A DNA stretch of 23,500 nt from positions 64,001 to 87,500 of the forward strand of contig JBBHKE010000974.1 of the NCBI GenBank assembly GCA_037447655.1, in the 5' to 3' direction. The position numbers and the translations under genes were made by a program. This document shows positions 8,985-23,500 of this stretch, one piece after another. The DNA comes from Zygnema cylindricum (taxonomy: Eukaryota > Streptophyta > Zygnematophyceae > Zygnematales > Zygnemataceae). Within the stretch, counting starts at the first letter, position 1. Each line of letters begins with the position of its first letter. A model generated the notes under the pieces. The model saw only the letters and a list, made by a program, of their open reading frames with translations, was not told the DNA's origin and did no database searches.

Positions 8985-11080
8985 AACTTTATTACATAAA
9001 AAGTGCGATGGAAAAACCATCAAAGTACAAAGGGGGTATAAAAAAAAGAATAGAACATTTAAAGACCTTAAGAGCCAATAGTTACTAAAACAAAACAAAA
9101 CAAACAAATGAGGAAACCAAAGGCAACTGAGCTAACGGGCAAGACTAAACAAGATACCAAATATGACTAGCCAAAAAAAAAAAAACCCACTCTATATGAT
9201 GCCCCATAACCCTAACAACTAAATTCCACACACCCGGAAATCGTTGATGTGGACTGGATTCCGTGGAGGAAGGTCTGGAAGGCCCCGCCAATCATCTGCC
9301 ACCGTGCTCCGACGGAGAAGGGCTCCAGTTTGCGCTCGTTGAAGCGCAACTGATAGACGTTGACGGTAAAAAGCAACAAGAAGGCTTAGGGGAGGACTCC
9401 TTATACCCTTGGATTCAAAAGCTTTCTTAGCACAGTTGCGCAAAAAATCATCGAAAGACCTGTCCAAAGAACCGAAAATCTCTACTGCAAATGGGACAAA
9501 CTGGTCCGCCGGGTCTCGATGAGCATAATCCATTTCCTTAGAAGCCGATGCGTCTCGAGCCACCACGGCCGTATGCACTCCCGCGCGAGAAGAAACGTGG
9601 GTCCTAGTCAGATCAGGAAGGACCACATCACCCAAGGTTCGCCTAGACCCGTGGAGGAAAACCAAGTCAACCCGGAGCACATCGCCCAAGGTCCACCTAG
9701 ACCCGTGGAGGAAAACCAAGTCAACCCGAGGACTTCGGAGACCACTAGATTGGGAACGAGGAGGTAAGATATGAGAAACTTCCCGCTTCACAATGTAGCC
9801 TGCTTCGACGCCAATCGCAGCAATCGCATCCCGAACCAAATCATTCGCGACTGTACGTTCACCCCCCCTGTGAGCAACGAAGTAAATGTATGCCGTCATA
9901 ATCAATAGGTTGGTTGCAAACGCATTTGGGGTGTCCAAGAAGCGGAGGGAGAGGCAAACCCAATCGAAGGCGGATAGCAGAGGAAAACTGGACAGACGTT
10001 AGACGAAGTATCGAAAAAATGGGTGTTGCTTGTAACCACGCACCCGCCCCGGGCCCAGAATACGAGCGTAAACGAGCACGCGATTGAGCTGAAAGTAGCG
10101 TGTTTAATAGATCATGGAATTTAGCGGATGCCAACTGCTCGGATATGTGTTGTTGTAAATGGAAGTTATTGTCGGCAATAAGAGACGAAAAGGGTGGCGC
10201 TTGGTTTCGGGCATCAGGCGGAAAGCGTGCACGAGCGGAGAGAAGAGCCTGATGAAAATGAAAAAGATTGTCCCCTACTTAGGGAAGCCTTGGGCTAGAG
10301 TAAGAACATCATTTGCTATAAAACGGGAAGTGATGGCGGGCGCCACCAAGGCCCAACTACCCAAATAAGCGGTAGGAGCAACTCGAGCCACCGGTATCAA
10401 ACCTAAACCCCCGTTTGAAATTGGAAGGCTAGCCTGACAGCATGCAAACCATATCTCTGGCCGATCAAAAATCCCATGCCCAAGAATGTGATGGAGAACA
10501 CTAAAAAGTCGATCGTCGAACTCTTTTAAAGAGGACAAAAATTGAGCCGTTGGAGGTAATGTCCGAGCGAGATAGAGAGGACGTTCCGCAAAACAACGAG
10601 TGAGGATTTGAAATGCCACCTCGGAGTCGGAGAGCTTAGGAAGGTCATCAGATTGCAAGAGGTCATCCAACAAAGCATCAGTGACAACTTGGTTCACAAA
10701 AGATGGGGCACCAATAGGAAACTTAAAGCTTTAATACCATCCGTCGGAGATGCAATTCGAAAACCCACAGGAACAGGAAAGTCTAAAGGTAAGCCTTGCG
10801 GGCACCAAGCCACATATTTAGATGGCTTAACTGACAAACAAATCCGACGAAGTTGCTCCGCAAAATGGGAAAATGCAGATAAAACATGTTCACGAAGGGC
10901 GCACAATATGAATATCATCCGCGATGGAAGGGAATAAACAACCAGGGAAAGTCGTAGCAGTGTCGCGTAAAGCTTGATGGTGAGCCAATGCAAAAACGGT
11001 GGCCCCGAAAGAATCACCTTGGCGAGTACCAGTCGTAGACTCCAAAGGAGCAACCTCACCAATGGGACCGCCAAGAGTTT
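8985..11080 (-). pseudogene. Decayed non-LTR-like reverse transcriptase, 5' truncated
   Basis: Read on the minus strand from about 11076, the first frame gives GTRQGDSFGATVFALAHHQA, then FPSIADDIHIVRPS. These match the RT QGD motif and the [YF]xDD-type catalytic box, here A-D-D. Homology then hops between frames: a C-terminal domain with ISNGGLGLIPVARVAPTAYLGS (about 10360-10440), a C-x-C...D-G-I-H-x3-C zinc-like motif near 9870-9910, and NDLVRDAIAAIGVEAGY beyond it, ending at a stop at 9219. One frameshift is explained by a run of seven G (C on the plus strand, 9862-9868). No N-terminal RT fingers or endonuclease can be found. An AATAAA on the minus strand near 8990 could mark the old 3' end. 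It is more GC-rich than its surroundings. The clade is not determinable by eye. Confidence 0.85.
9624..9731 (-). repeat. In-frame 54-bp tandem duplication inside the RT fossil
   Basis: Two 54-bp units sit at 9624-9677 and 9678-9731 and share CCTAGACCCGTGGAGGAAAA. On the minus strand they encode two near-identical 18-residue blocks, RVDLVFLHGSRWTLGDVL and RVDLVFLHGSRRTLGDVV. The near identity points to a recent duplication. Confidence 0.85.
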
Positions 11081-11087
11081 AGTCCGA

Positions 11088-11260
11088 AATGTTTTTTTAG
11101 TCTCTTAAAACATCTTTTCTCCGTACACAAACGTCGGATTGTGGATCTGACGGTTGCGATTGAAAGGTATGATTTTCAGCTTCCAAATGGCGGTCTCAAA
11201 TTGAAAATCGGACAGGTGTGTACGTCAAAATGATGTTTTAAGTGGCGGAAAAAATATTAT
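11088..11260. mobile_element. Diverged foldback (MITE-like) element, copy 2
   Basis: The left arm has CTTAAAACATCTTTTCTCCG then TCGGATTGT. The right arm has GCGGTCTCAAATTGAAAATC then GATGTTTTAAGTGGCGGAAA. Both match, with many changes, the arms and loop edge of the near-perfect element at 12509-12730, including the GCGGTCTC block next to the loop. It abuts the truncated 5' end of the RT fossil, so its insertion may have interrupted that element. Confidence 0.75.
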
Positions 11261-11960
11261 CCTGTACGTTCGCTGAATGCGCGTGCGGTCAACGAAGGTC
11301 TATCGACGGCTGAAATTACAGCCGCGAAATACGGAACTCAATGTTCAAGTAATTCAACCTTGCTCAGCAAGGATTCCACGTGTCATTAAAGACCGTGGCA
11401 AGACTTTTTCTCTTCAGCTTCAGTCTCAGATCAGACGAGCGAGAGCGAGGGAGAGAGAGAGCGAGGGAGGGAGAGAGCGAGAAGGAGAGATAGCAATAGA
11501 GAATGACGTGGATATCTCGCCTCCTACTTTAATTCCTGAGTTAGTTACTTATTGTCATTACCTCTGAATTTACTGTAGCGTTAATGGCAATTGTCATTTT
11601 TAAACCCTAATTTTTTCCTCAAGTAACATATTTCTCCAGTTTCATTCAAGGAGAGTGAATTCCTGATTCCTTCTCTTTTCTAAACAAAGACTTTTCCTTT
11701 TCTAAATCTCATCATACTCTTGAGTTTCTTTCCTCATATAGACATGTGACACGTGTCTAATAAGAAATGCGTTTATCAAATTTGGATGGATCCATTCTGA
11801 CAGCCCTATTATCTTGCAATCCGTACATCCGCATACACCTACAATCCGTACATTGACACGTACCTACTGTCTGCAAAAATTCACTCATGATAAATCCGTA
11901 CAATTTCACAACTCTTACAATAGATTCACATACATGCATGCATAACTCAAGATAATCTAA
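11261..11960. other. Intergenic spacer
   Basis: No gene is recognised. A GA-rich microsatellite lies at 11436-11491. The rest is AT-rich, with a duplicated AATCCGTACAT motif near 11818 and 11843 leading into the GTAC-rich region. Confidence 0.55.
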
Positions 11961-12190
11961 CATATCATAACATACCATACCATAACATCTTGTACCATCC
12001 GTACCATATCGTACCATACCGTACCATCCTGTACCATCCTGTACCGTACCTTGTATGTAAAGTATCCACTTCCACACATACATAATTGCAAAATGTAAAA
12101 ACATTGAAGTACAGTACATACACAGATCCGTACCTAATATTATCCAACATCATCCATCACATTCTGAACCATCTGTACCAAACTTACACC
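11816..12190 (+). promoter_or_regulatory. GTAC-rich upstream region of the transporter gene
   Basis: About fifteen GTAC tetramers fall within roughly 370 bp before the start codon. Seven of them lie in a degenerate 5/10-bp repeat (CGTACCATNC / CTGTACCATC) at 11990-12050, itself part of a CATACCAT-rich array from 11961. TCCGTACAA at 11895-11903 fits the TNCGTACAA sequence described for plant copper-response elements bound by SBP-domain factors (core GTAC). A regulatory role is inference only: a simple repeat would give the same enrichment, and GTAC is also frequent elsewhere in the window (79-100, 22320-22420). Confidence 0.3.
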
Positions 12191-17002
<4,812 letters not shown>

Positions 17003-17465
17003 CAATTTGTTTTTTGAGTTTGGAGTTTTGAGTTTTCCCTCTTTTTTACTTCAATTGTTTTGACATTTGCTCTTCAGGTTTTGCATGTGTATAGCGTAGA
17101 AGGATTTTTTGGTTTTCTTTTTGTTGTTTTTTGGTTGTCCCCTATCCTATTTTTTTGTTTGTTGGTTTTTTTTTTTCTGAAGTACGGTTTAAGTTTTGGT
17201 ATCTTTGGGTCTTTCTTTGTGTATTAGGATTTAAGTTTAGACCGGGAAGTTAGGGTATTAGTTTTCAAACAACATTTTAAAATTAGTAATTTCAATAAAT
17301 CCCCCATTCTCTTTTTGGCCACCTATCACATTTTGATTTTGCATGGTGGGATAAACCTGTTGACATGTTGTCGTTTTTGAAGATAACTTGCAATAGTACA
17401 TCAACATTATTTTCTTTGCTGAGTGCGCTTGAAAAAATCGGTTTCTTAACTATTGAGAATATGTC
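17003..17465 (+). other. 3' flank of the transporter gene
   Basis: The sequence is strongly T-rich with long T-runs, and AATAAA is present at 17295-17300 (TTTCAATAAATCCC), a possible poly(A) signal. No other gene is seen. Confidence 0.5.
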
Positions 17466-17970
17466 TACACCATGAATCACTATTAGTGTTAATAACACTA
17501 GTTCGCCGCGACTAAATTTTGACCCTCGAGCCTAAAATATATTTAATTATTCTACTTTTTCCTTTGCTAATACAGGACCGGTTTGATTACTGCCAATTAC
17601 TCTAGTTTGCATTGTTTTTAAATAGTGGCGTGTACAAAATGTGTCAATCCGTATTGAAACTGCTCGTTATTTTGCACACATACAAAAAAAGTGTCATCTA
17701 ATGGCATCGAAAGTAAGTGTGTTGGCAAGGGAGAGCGCATTTGGATTTGATTCCTAATCATAAAGACGAGGGAAAATAGTGAGAAACCATTCCTCACATG
17801 TTGAAAAGCCGACAACGTGAACACAGATTATGTCGGCTACAATATGTGAATATGTATCCAAATTCGAGTTAGATGTATAAATCTACGGTCTTGCACCCAA
17901 AATAGAGTCCATAAGACTTATTTTTTTTTACTCTAATAATATCTTTACATTAATAGTGATTCATGGTGTA
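17466..17970. mobile_element. Short inverted-repeat (MITE-like) element, 505 bp
   Basis: TACACCATGAATCACTATTA (from 17466) is the reverse complement of TAATAGTGATTCATGGTGTA ending at 17970. The inverted repeat extends to about 25 bp with two differences. Interior sequence is AT-rich with no convincing gene. The ends resemble those of the 12509-12730 foldback and the blocks at 469, 607 and 20127. A target-site duplication could not be fixed. Confidence 0.7.
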
Positions 17971-18220
17971 TTACGCTGTACCATAAGTTCTTGTTTGATG
18001 TACAAATTATGTACTAAAGGCACAATAACTCGTGCCAGAGTGTATGTCATTTGTGGTGTAATTAAATACAACGATTCTCATTGTTTTCGTACATTAGAGT
18101 TATTCGTCATACAATTCAATTCGTTTGCCATGGTTAGTTACCTTCACGTTTTACTTTATTACATTGAACAACCGATCTTAGTATAACTCGTCTGAAAGGC
18201 CAAAATAGTGTCACACGATA

Positions 18221-19342
18221 CTATGCGTCATGAGAACAACATGAATTGAATATGTCGATCTCGGGGGACGATCTTGCCACTGAGGGCTTGAAGAGCTCTC
18301 TAATGTCGTTATTACTCCTCTCCTCTCGTTTCTCCATGTCTTCGGAGCTCTTATTCCTCGGCTTGGCCAGTTTGATCCCTTCTTCCTGACAACCCATGGT
18401 GCCCTTTACATTTCCAATATAGGTCCTCCTTTTTTGTGTACAAGCCCTCTTTAAATTGGCGGCGCCTCTTTCTGGGCCGGTTCCCAAATTCCCCCCCTCT
18501 TTGATTTTCTCAATCTCACAACTTTGTCTCCTACCTTACCTTTTTTATTTGCGAGGGTTTTATTTCTGCTCCCCTTCTCCAGCCAGCGGTGGACGTGATC
18601 CCACCAAGTCTTTGCGAACACCCTTTGTTGGTTGTCTCTCCCCGTTGTAAAAAACCCAAAAAACACTTAAACCCCTCTTATGCTCCCAAGAAGGAGACGG
18701 TCCTCCCTTTAAGTTGGAGAGTGCATGTGCTAACGATCATTTTGATATTTTGACATCTCCACGTGGAACGAAGCCACTCTTTTCCGACGAGCCCTCCTTC
18801 CAAATTTGAGCTCATCGATATGCCTCCCACCATCCAAAAATGTTCTCTAACCCCATTCCTTAACCTCTATAATTGGGCCTCCGCCCTCGGTTCCGGATTC
18901 CTGGGAAAATTCCCATCCATAGGTACTCCCAATGCTCCTCACCAAAAAAGAGTAAAAAAGAAAAAAGTGAAAGTCATGCAACCGCCATAAGCTAAAATCA
19001 TGTGAATTGCGGCTCGGTTCCCTTGCACCTCTAAAAATATAAAATTCGTTGTGAAGCCACGGAGTTTAACTCCTCTGAACCCAAAACACTTAAAATCCCT
19101 TCCACCCTCGATGGGAAGAAATTTGTACTTTCTCCAAAAGGCAGATAGATTGGTTGAGCCCACAACTGTGTGCCCAAATCCCTTGTGTTTGAAAGAAAAG
19201 CCCGGCCTCTCCGACCTTGTGAGTCTCTCTACTTTCGTCATGTCCACTTTTTATGAGAATTTCCCAATTCCGTGAGGAGGTTGTTTCTTTGTTCCTCCTG
19301 TGTGCCTCGTTTCCCTCCTCGGGCTCCCATGTAAAAGGGGAA
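18221..19342. other. GC-richer fossil, possibly the 3' internal part of an LTR element
   Basis: Between about 18260 and 19330 composition is noticeably more GC-rich than the flanks, and broken frames exist on both strands, none recognisable. Minus-strand pieces include KTWWDHVHRWLEKGSRNK (18451-18666) and GFGHTVVGSTNLSAFWRKYK (18939-19247). It ends with AAAAGGGGAA at 19333-19342, a polypurine-tract-like string. This could be an unclassified decayed element or gene. Confidence 0.35.
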
Positions 19343-19561
19343 TGTTAAGGCGCGAAACCGAGTTTCGGTCAAAGTGGCTTTGTTTATTGGTACAGCATTG
19401 GTACATTTCGTATTTGTAAAAGGTATTTCGTGCACATTAATTGGGACCATGCTCGGTTCAGAGCACGATTGCGTTTCTGTGGATTGGTTTTTTCGGTGAA
19501 TTGGTGTTCTCAATAAATTGGAGTCTTAGTCGTTGGTGTGTTTCTCTGTTAATTTCTTGTT
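19343..19561 (+). mobile_element. Candidate LTR-like segment
   Basis: It starts TGTTAAGGCG directly after a polypurine tract, as a 3' LTR would. CAATAAATTG near 19511 is poly(A)-signal-like, and a possible end TTGTTCA lies near 19561. No second LTR copy is present in the window to fix the borders, and no integrase, RT or RNase H motif is readable upstream, so this rests on the PPT-TG junction alone. Confidence 0.25.
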
Positions 19562-20351
19562 CAGTTTTTGAGTGTGTGATGGAGTAAACTGGGAACGGGT
19601 GGTCCGGTGGCTATTATACTGTGTGTAGTTTGGTAGTGAGTAGGGTTTTGAAAAAAGCTAGTGTAGCAGAATTTTGAGTACTGTAGTAAGAGTGAAAGAA
19701 AAGCTTCAGTGTATTATATTGATGTTTTTCCTAAACCTTCGTATGGTGAATGTTATGAGGTTAGGTCGGTTTGTGCTTCTGATCGTAAGTATTTTTTTGA
19801 CTTAAAATTTTCCATTTCTTGAGCTTACTTAGAACTAAGCGACCTTAAATTGCAACACAATCAAGCATTTTCTACCTGCCACCACTTATAGTTAATTATT
19901 AGTCACATCTTTAAACTTGCCACAACCCTTGTGCATCCTCACTTAACCTAGATCGGAAAGTTTAAGATAAAAAAACATTTTAGACACAAAGATAAACAAA
20001 GTCAAACATTGTTTTTCACTAGAAAATATATTTACAAACGAGGTAGTGGTGATTCTTAGTGTGAGTTTCATACGCAGCTGAAAAAACCCACAAGATGAAC
20101 TAAAGAATTTGTTAGTGATATTAAATACTAATAGCGATTCACTGTATATGCAGCTGAACTGTAGGAGGTGGATTATTGGACGGTGACAAGACAAAATGAA
20201 TCACTACTACATGTGGGAAATTTTGTGATCGAATGATACTTTCATTAAGAAAAGAGGTCCTTTTATACAAAGTATCACAAAACTGATTAATGTGGATAGT
20301 AATATGAAACGTTACGTAGAGCAAGATTTGGACGCTATATAGAGACCAAAT
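19562..20351. other. Spacer with one element-end motif
   Basis: No gene is seen. At 20127-20160 ACTAATAGCGATTCACTGTA followed by TGCAGCTGAA resembles the block at 469-510 upstream of the AIG2-like gene (ACTAATAGCGATACACGATG, then GCAGCTGAA). CACAAGATGAACTAAA at 20089 recurs at 22110. Confidence 0.5.
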
Positions 20352-21868
20352 CTATTAGGGTACAGCCCCATGTGGCTAAGGGTGCGTCTCTTATGCCAAA
20401 GTAAGGGTTTTTTTCTGTCGTTTTCCTGTAAAACTTAGAGCCGTACCGTGTAAGTTTCATCCGTACAAAAAAATAGAAAAAAAGAGAAGTACATTTTGCG
20501 TCATCATTGAATTTAAGATGTACTACATGTTATCGTCTTGTGTTCTTCGACCCACGGCCACGCCAAAAAACGTCATCTTCAAAATTTTCTTTAAAATACG
20601 GGGCCGGTGTGTTTTAAAACAAAGTATTTTTCGAAAATAAATAGGAACACGTATTCGCACGTGTAAAGTTTTTTATAAAAATTTCAAACGAATTCAAGCG
20701 ACGGCGAAAGGCACACTATTCGTTATGTTTTGTCTGTTTGCGTCCATCAAAATACACAATTTGTTGTGTTTTGTCGCGTTTCGTTTGGTACAGACTTTTC
20801 CATTCCACGGGTCTGAAAACTCCGATGCCATTTGACGAAATCGTGAGAAATCTCTGAGGGCGCCCAAGCAAGCCGCACACGCCGCCTCTCTCACGCAACC
20901 TCGCATTCTCGCGACGTTTTTTACAATTTGGTGCGTCATCACAGATTGTACACTGTCGACAGCCGTCACGGGCATTGTCGACGTATACAATCATCACGCC
21001 CTTAAGTGACAACTTCGTTTGGTACACATAGGGACACCCAAAACCCGGGTCCGCCGGATCAGCACTAAAAAACTAAAAAAAATCTCTAATTTGAACTACA
21101 TAGAGACGCACCCTAAGTACGGGTTTTTCCTGTTGTTATCCTTTATAACTTAGCGCCGTACTGCCTAAGTTGCAGTCGTACGGAGAAATCGCAAATTTGT
21201 AAAGTACAATTTGCGTCATCTCGCGAACTCAAGATGTACGAAAAATTGTCGTCTTGCAATTTTTCGACCCATTGTCACGTCATCTTCAAACTTATCATAA
21301 ACCACATTGGCAATGTGATTTACGCAAAGTAAAACAAATAAGAAAACATATTCCCACGTGTGAAAAAAATTTAGAAGTTTTTGACAACGAAAAAAATTAC
21401 AGGGTTGTTTGTTTTTGTCCGCTTGCATGTTATACGGTTTTTTCTTTTTTGCAGGGGTCTCCAATGCTGCAGTGTCATTTCACGCAAAGTTGAAAAATCT
21501 GCAAAGGTGAAAAATCTGTGAAGTCGTGGCGGCTGGACGGGAGACGTTTACGCAAAGGCATGTTGTACAGCCACAGTTGCAAGGCTCCACGTCGGCGATG
21601 TCACGCAATGACATGCGACATGCCAAATCGTTTCAAAAATTACGACGTGTCTTGCGACGCTTCAAAAAGTTTCGAGAAATACGGTGCGGCAAGACAGATT
21701 GTACACGGTGACAGCCGTCACGGGCGTTTTCGACGTATACAATCGTCACAAACTTAAGTAACATTTTCGAGTACACACATAGAGACACTTGAATCCGGGT
21801 CCGCCGGATCCGCGCTAAAATACAAACTAAGTTCCCTAAGTTACACATACTTGGGGTCGTACCCTTAG
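20352..21868. mobile_element. Composite of two tandem related TIR elements
   Basis: Unit one (about 20376-21117) begins CTAAGGGTGCGTCTCTTATG and ends with CATAGAGACGCACCCTAAG, an inverted repeat of about 17-19 bp. Unit two (about 21113-21868) is a diverged copy in the same orientation. Shared blocks include TTTGCGTCATC, ACAGATTGTACAC (20941 and 21694), ACAGCCGTCACGGGC and CGGGTCCGCCGGATC. An outer inverted repeat pairs TAGGGTACAGCCCCATGTGG (20355-20374) with CACATACTTGGGGTCGTACCCTTA (21844-21867). The units overlap at the CTAAG junction. No transposase is recognised. Confidence 0.7.
20694..21027 (-). other. Possible small Cys-rich open frames in the composite element
   Basis: In unit one a minus-strand frame (20716-21027, 103 codons) includes IVYVDNARDGCRQCTICDD. 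In unit two the equivalent frame (21633-21872) includes IVYVENARDGCH and then shifts relative to unit one by a single-base difference. An overlapping alternative frame at 20694-20990 is also open. Conservation may reflect only recent shared descent, so this is not called as a gene. Confidence 0.2.
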
Positions 21869-22534
21869 TCAAAGTTGACCGACAGTAGAAAAAAAAAGAA
21901 CAAAAAAGAAAGAAAAAAACAAAATTGGCGACCGCGCTTGAATAAGTGGAGTATGGACAAGCTGACTTAAGGCAAAAAGAACTAAAGGGAACATAACACT
22001 ATCAGGTGGAATACGGTAAAGTATACTTAAAACAAAAGAGTCTTAGCATAGACATACGGATCCGAGAGAGAATAACATAACGCCAAACTACCTTAACCAT
22101 GAACAAACACACAAGATGAACTAAAAAAATTGTCGGTATCGATACATGCTCACGAGACGCGTAACTTTAAGTGTCCCAAATTTCCAGACGCCCCTGGATA
22201 CGGCCTGCTTCAATATATCAATATCTATGTAGCTTAGGAAACGACCATGGATGTTTCATTCGTTAAAATTTCGAAAATTTTACGATTATGCGTTATTTTT
22301 TGGGTATTTTGAACTTTTCGTAAATTTCGTATAATTTTCATGTACGGACAGATTGTACTGAATGTATTTGTATGGACGTACGGAAAGTACGGGTGTAAAT
22401 TCTAAAGACAGGCGGTATGTACGATTTTTTTTTTAATATACGTTACTTCATTTCCGCGGTCTAATTTGAATTGGATTTCAACTTTTGGACCTTTCGTCCT
22501 TGCCAGGAACTCAGGAAGACACGAAGCCAGCATT
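21869..22534. other. Spacer, probably the 5' part of the hAT element
   Basis: No gene is seen. CACACAAGATGAACTAAA at 22108-22125 repeats a string at 20087, 2021 bp upstream. AATTTCGAAAATTTT near 22268 is an AT palindrome-like stretch. GTAC tetramers are frequent at 22340-22420. I could not identify the element's terminal inverted repeat. Confidence 0.45.
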
Positions 22535-22600
22535 GTGGCCGCCATTGAAGCCCCACTGTAGCCGCCATTGAAATCACATTTTAGCCTCCGCGAACCTTCG
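22535..22600 (+). repeat. Short 23-bp tandem repeat
   Basis: GTGGCCGCCATTGAA at 22535 and GTAGCCGCCATTGAA at 22558 are 23 bp apart, followed by a weak third unit TTAGCCTCCGCGAA. It lies just upstream of the transposase start. Confidence 0.7.
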
Positions 22601-22611
22601 TAAAGGTTGCC

Positions 22612-23500
22612 ATGCCAAGGATTCGAGGAGCAGAGTGGGAGCATGTTGTAGCCCCAACGGGTGGTCTACTTAAGGATAATAAATTGTGCATTTGTGTGTA
22701 CTGCAAAATAGAGTATAATCCACAAGGATTACGAACCACCTTTTAGGAAATATGAAGAATGCACGAATCAGGCCATGCAATCACGTCCTGATTATGTGAA
22801 GCTAGAGTTAAGTGCAATAGAAGCTGAGGCTTCTCACGACTCTCAAAAGCGTACAATATCCGTTCTGGATCAACTTACTAGAAGTGCTGCCGCGTCTAGC
22901 CATCTTGTCGAGTCTAGCCAAAGCAACAAGGTGAAAGTGGTGCAGACAAAAATTCAGGATGCTTTCAATAAGCATAACCAGAAGCACGTAGACGAAGCAT
23001 GGGCCAAGGCATTATTTGTGAATGGCTTGCCATTCACTCAATTAACAGACCACTATTTTAAGGATGCGGTAAAGTTGACTACGGAGATAGGGGAGTGTTA
23101 TAAGCTACCCCACTGAGATGCCATAAAAACTCGTCTATTGGCTGTGACTAAGGCGACGACAACTAATGATTTGCAGAGTTACATGGAGACTATGAAAGTC
23201 AATGGTGCCATTGTCACATCGGATGGTTGGACAATTGTTGACCAAGCACCTCACCTCAACATTCTAGTTGTCACCCCAAAGGAGGATATATTTCTTGTGG
23301 CGAAAAACACCAATGGGCAATGCAAGGATGCCGAATATGTTCGTAAGGTGTTGGAGAAAGGAGTTTTTGCGGTAGGGGTGGAGCATGTGGTCCAAATTGT
23401 GACAGATTCTGCTCCTATTAACAAAACAGCAACCTCATTGCTCATGAGCAAGTAACCTTATCTGACATGGACGTTAGGTTATGCCCACATTTTGGACCTG
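22612..23500 (+). pseudogene. hAT-family transposase (BED finger plus DUF659), broken and truncated
   Basis: From the ATG at 22612 the first frame encodes MPRIRGAEWEHVV and the first half of a BED zinc finger (CVYC, then EYNPQGLRTTF) and stops at 22744-22746. The next homologous part is in another frame (KYEECTNQAMQ near 22748), so the His/Cys half of the finger is missing or frameshifted. The DUF659 part runs AWAKALFVNGLPFTQLTDHY, then VTSDGW, then DAEYVRKVLE and VVQIVTDSAP. A TGA at 23114-23116 falls in frame inside a conserved stretch, and a TAA at 23453-23455 precedes PYLTWT...AHILDL, which still matches the family. Two in-frame stops plus a frameshift mean no intact product. The catalytic C-terminal dimerisation part lies beyond the window. 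Confidence 0.88.

Noticed and set aside
12086-12190. Upstream in-frame ATG as start of the transporter
   Set aside because: The extra 35 residues come from repeat-like TACC/ATCC sequence and resemble nothing in the family, while the ATG at 12191 gives a normal short N-terminus before helix 1.

Overview
The window looks like nuclear DNA of a photosynthetic eukaryote, most likely of the green-plant lineage. The reasons are two spliced genes whose proteins read like land-plant families (an AIG2-like gamma-glutamyl cyclotransferase and a UNE2-type major facilitator), plant-style CCCTAA-type repeats, AT-rich introns and many eukaryotic mobile-element remnants. Species cannot be named. Both genes were assembled by hand from splice sites, reading phase and family resemblance; no transcript evidence was available.

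Layout. 1-653: 5' region with two hairpins and a partial upstream copy of the first exon. 654-7426 (+): five-exon AIG2-like gene, 167 aa, with a 37-bp minisatellite in intron 1, a ~49-bp minisatellite that begins at the splice donor of intron 2, a pyrimidine-rich intron 3 and a 3.07-kb intron 4. 7427-8980: AT-rich spacer with CT microsatellites. About 9000-11080 (-): decayed, frameshifted reverse-transcriptase element, abutted at 11088-11260 by a diverged foldback element. 11261-12190: spacer that becomes a GTAC/CGTACCAT-rich upstream region. 12191-17002 (+): five-exon transporter gene, 533 aa, whose introns carry a near-perfect 75-bp-arm foldback element, a CCCTAAAAAA repeat, degenerate tandem repeats, a ~600-bp CT/CCCT tract and a ghost copy of the last exon's start. 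17466-17970: short inverted-repeat element. About 18220-19560: more GC-rich fossil, possibly the 3' end of an LTR element. 20352-21868: composite of two tandem ~0.75-kb related units with nested terminal inverted repeats. 22535-23500 (+): hAT-type transposase pseudogene running off the edge.

The two cellular genes have no evident joint function: one is a small cytosolic-type enzyme of glutathione/gamma-glutamyl-amine turnover, the other a membrane carrier. What unifies the window is architecture. Nearly every intron has been expanded by tandem duplication or foldback elements, and several duplications include a splice site or exon edge (654 exon start, 2934 donor, 16454 acceptor). This is the most interesting signal here; I see no evidence for a novel multi-gene system.
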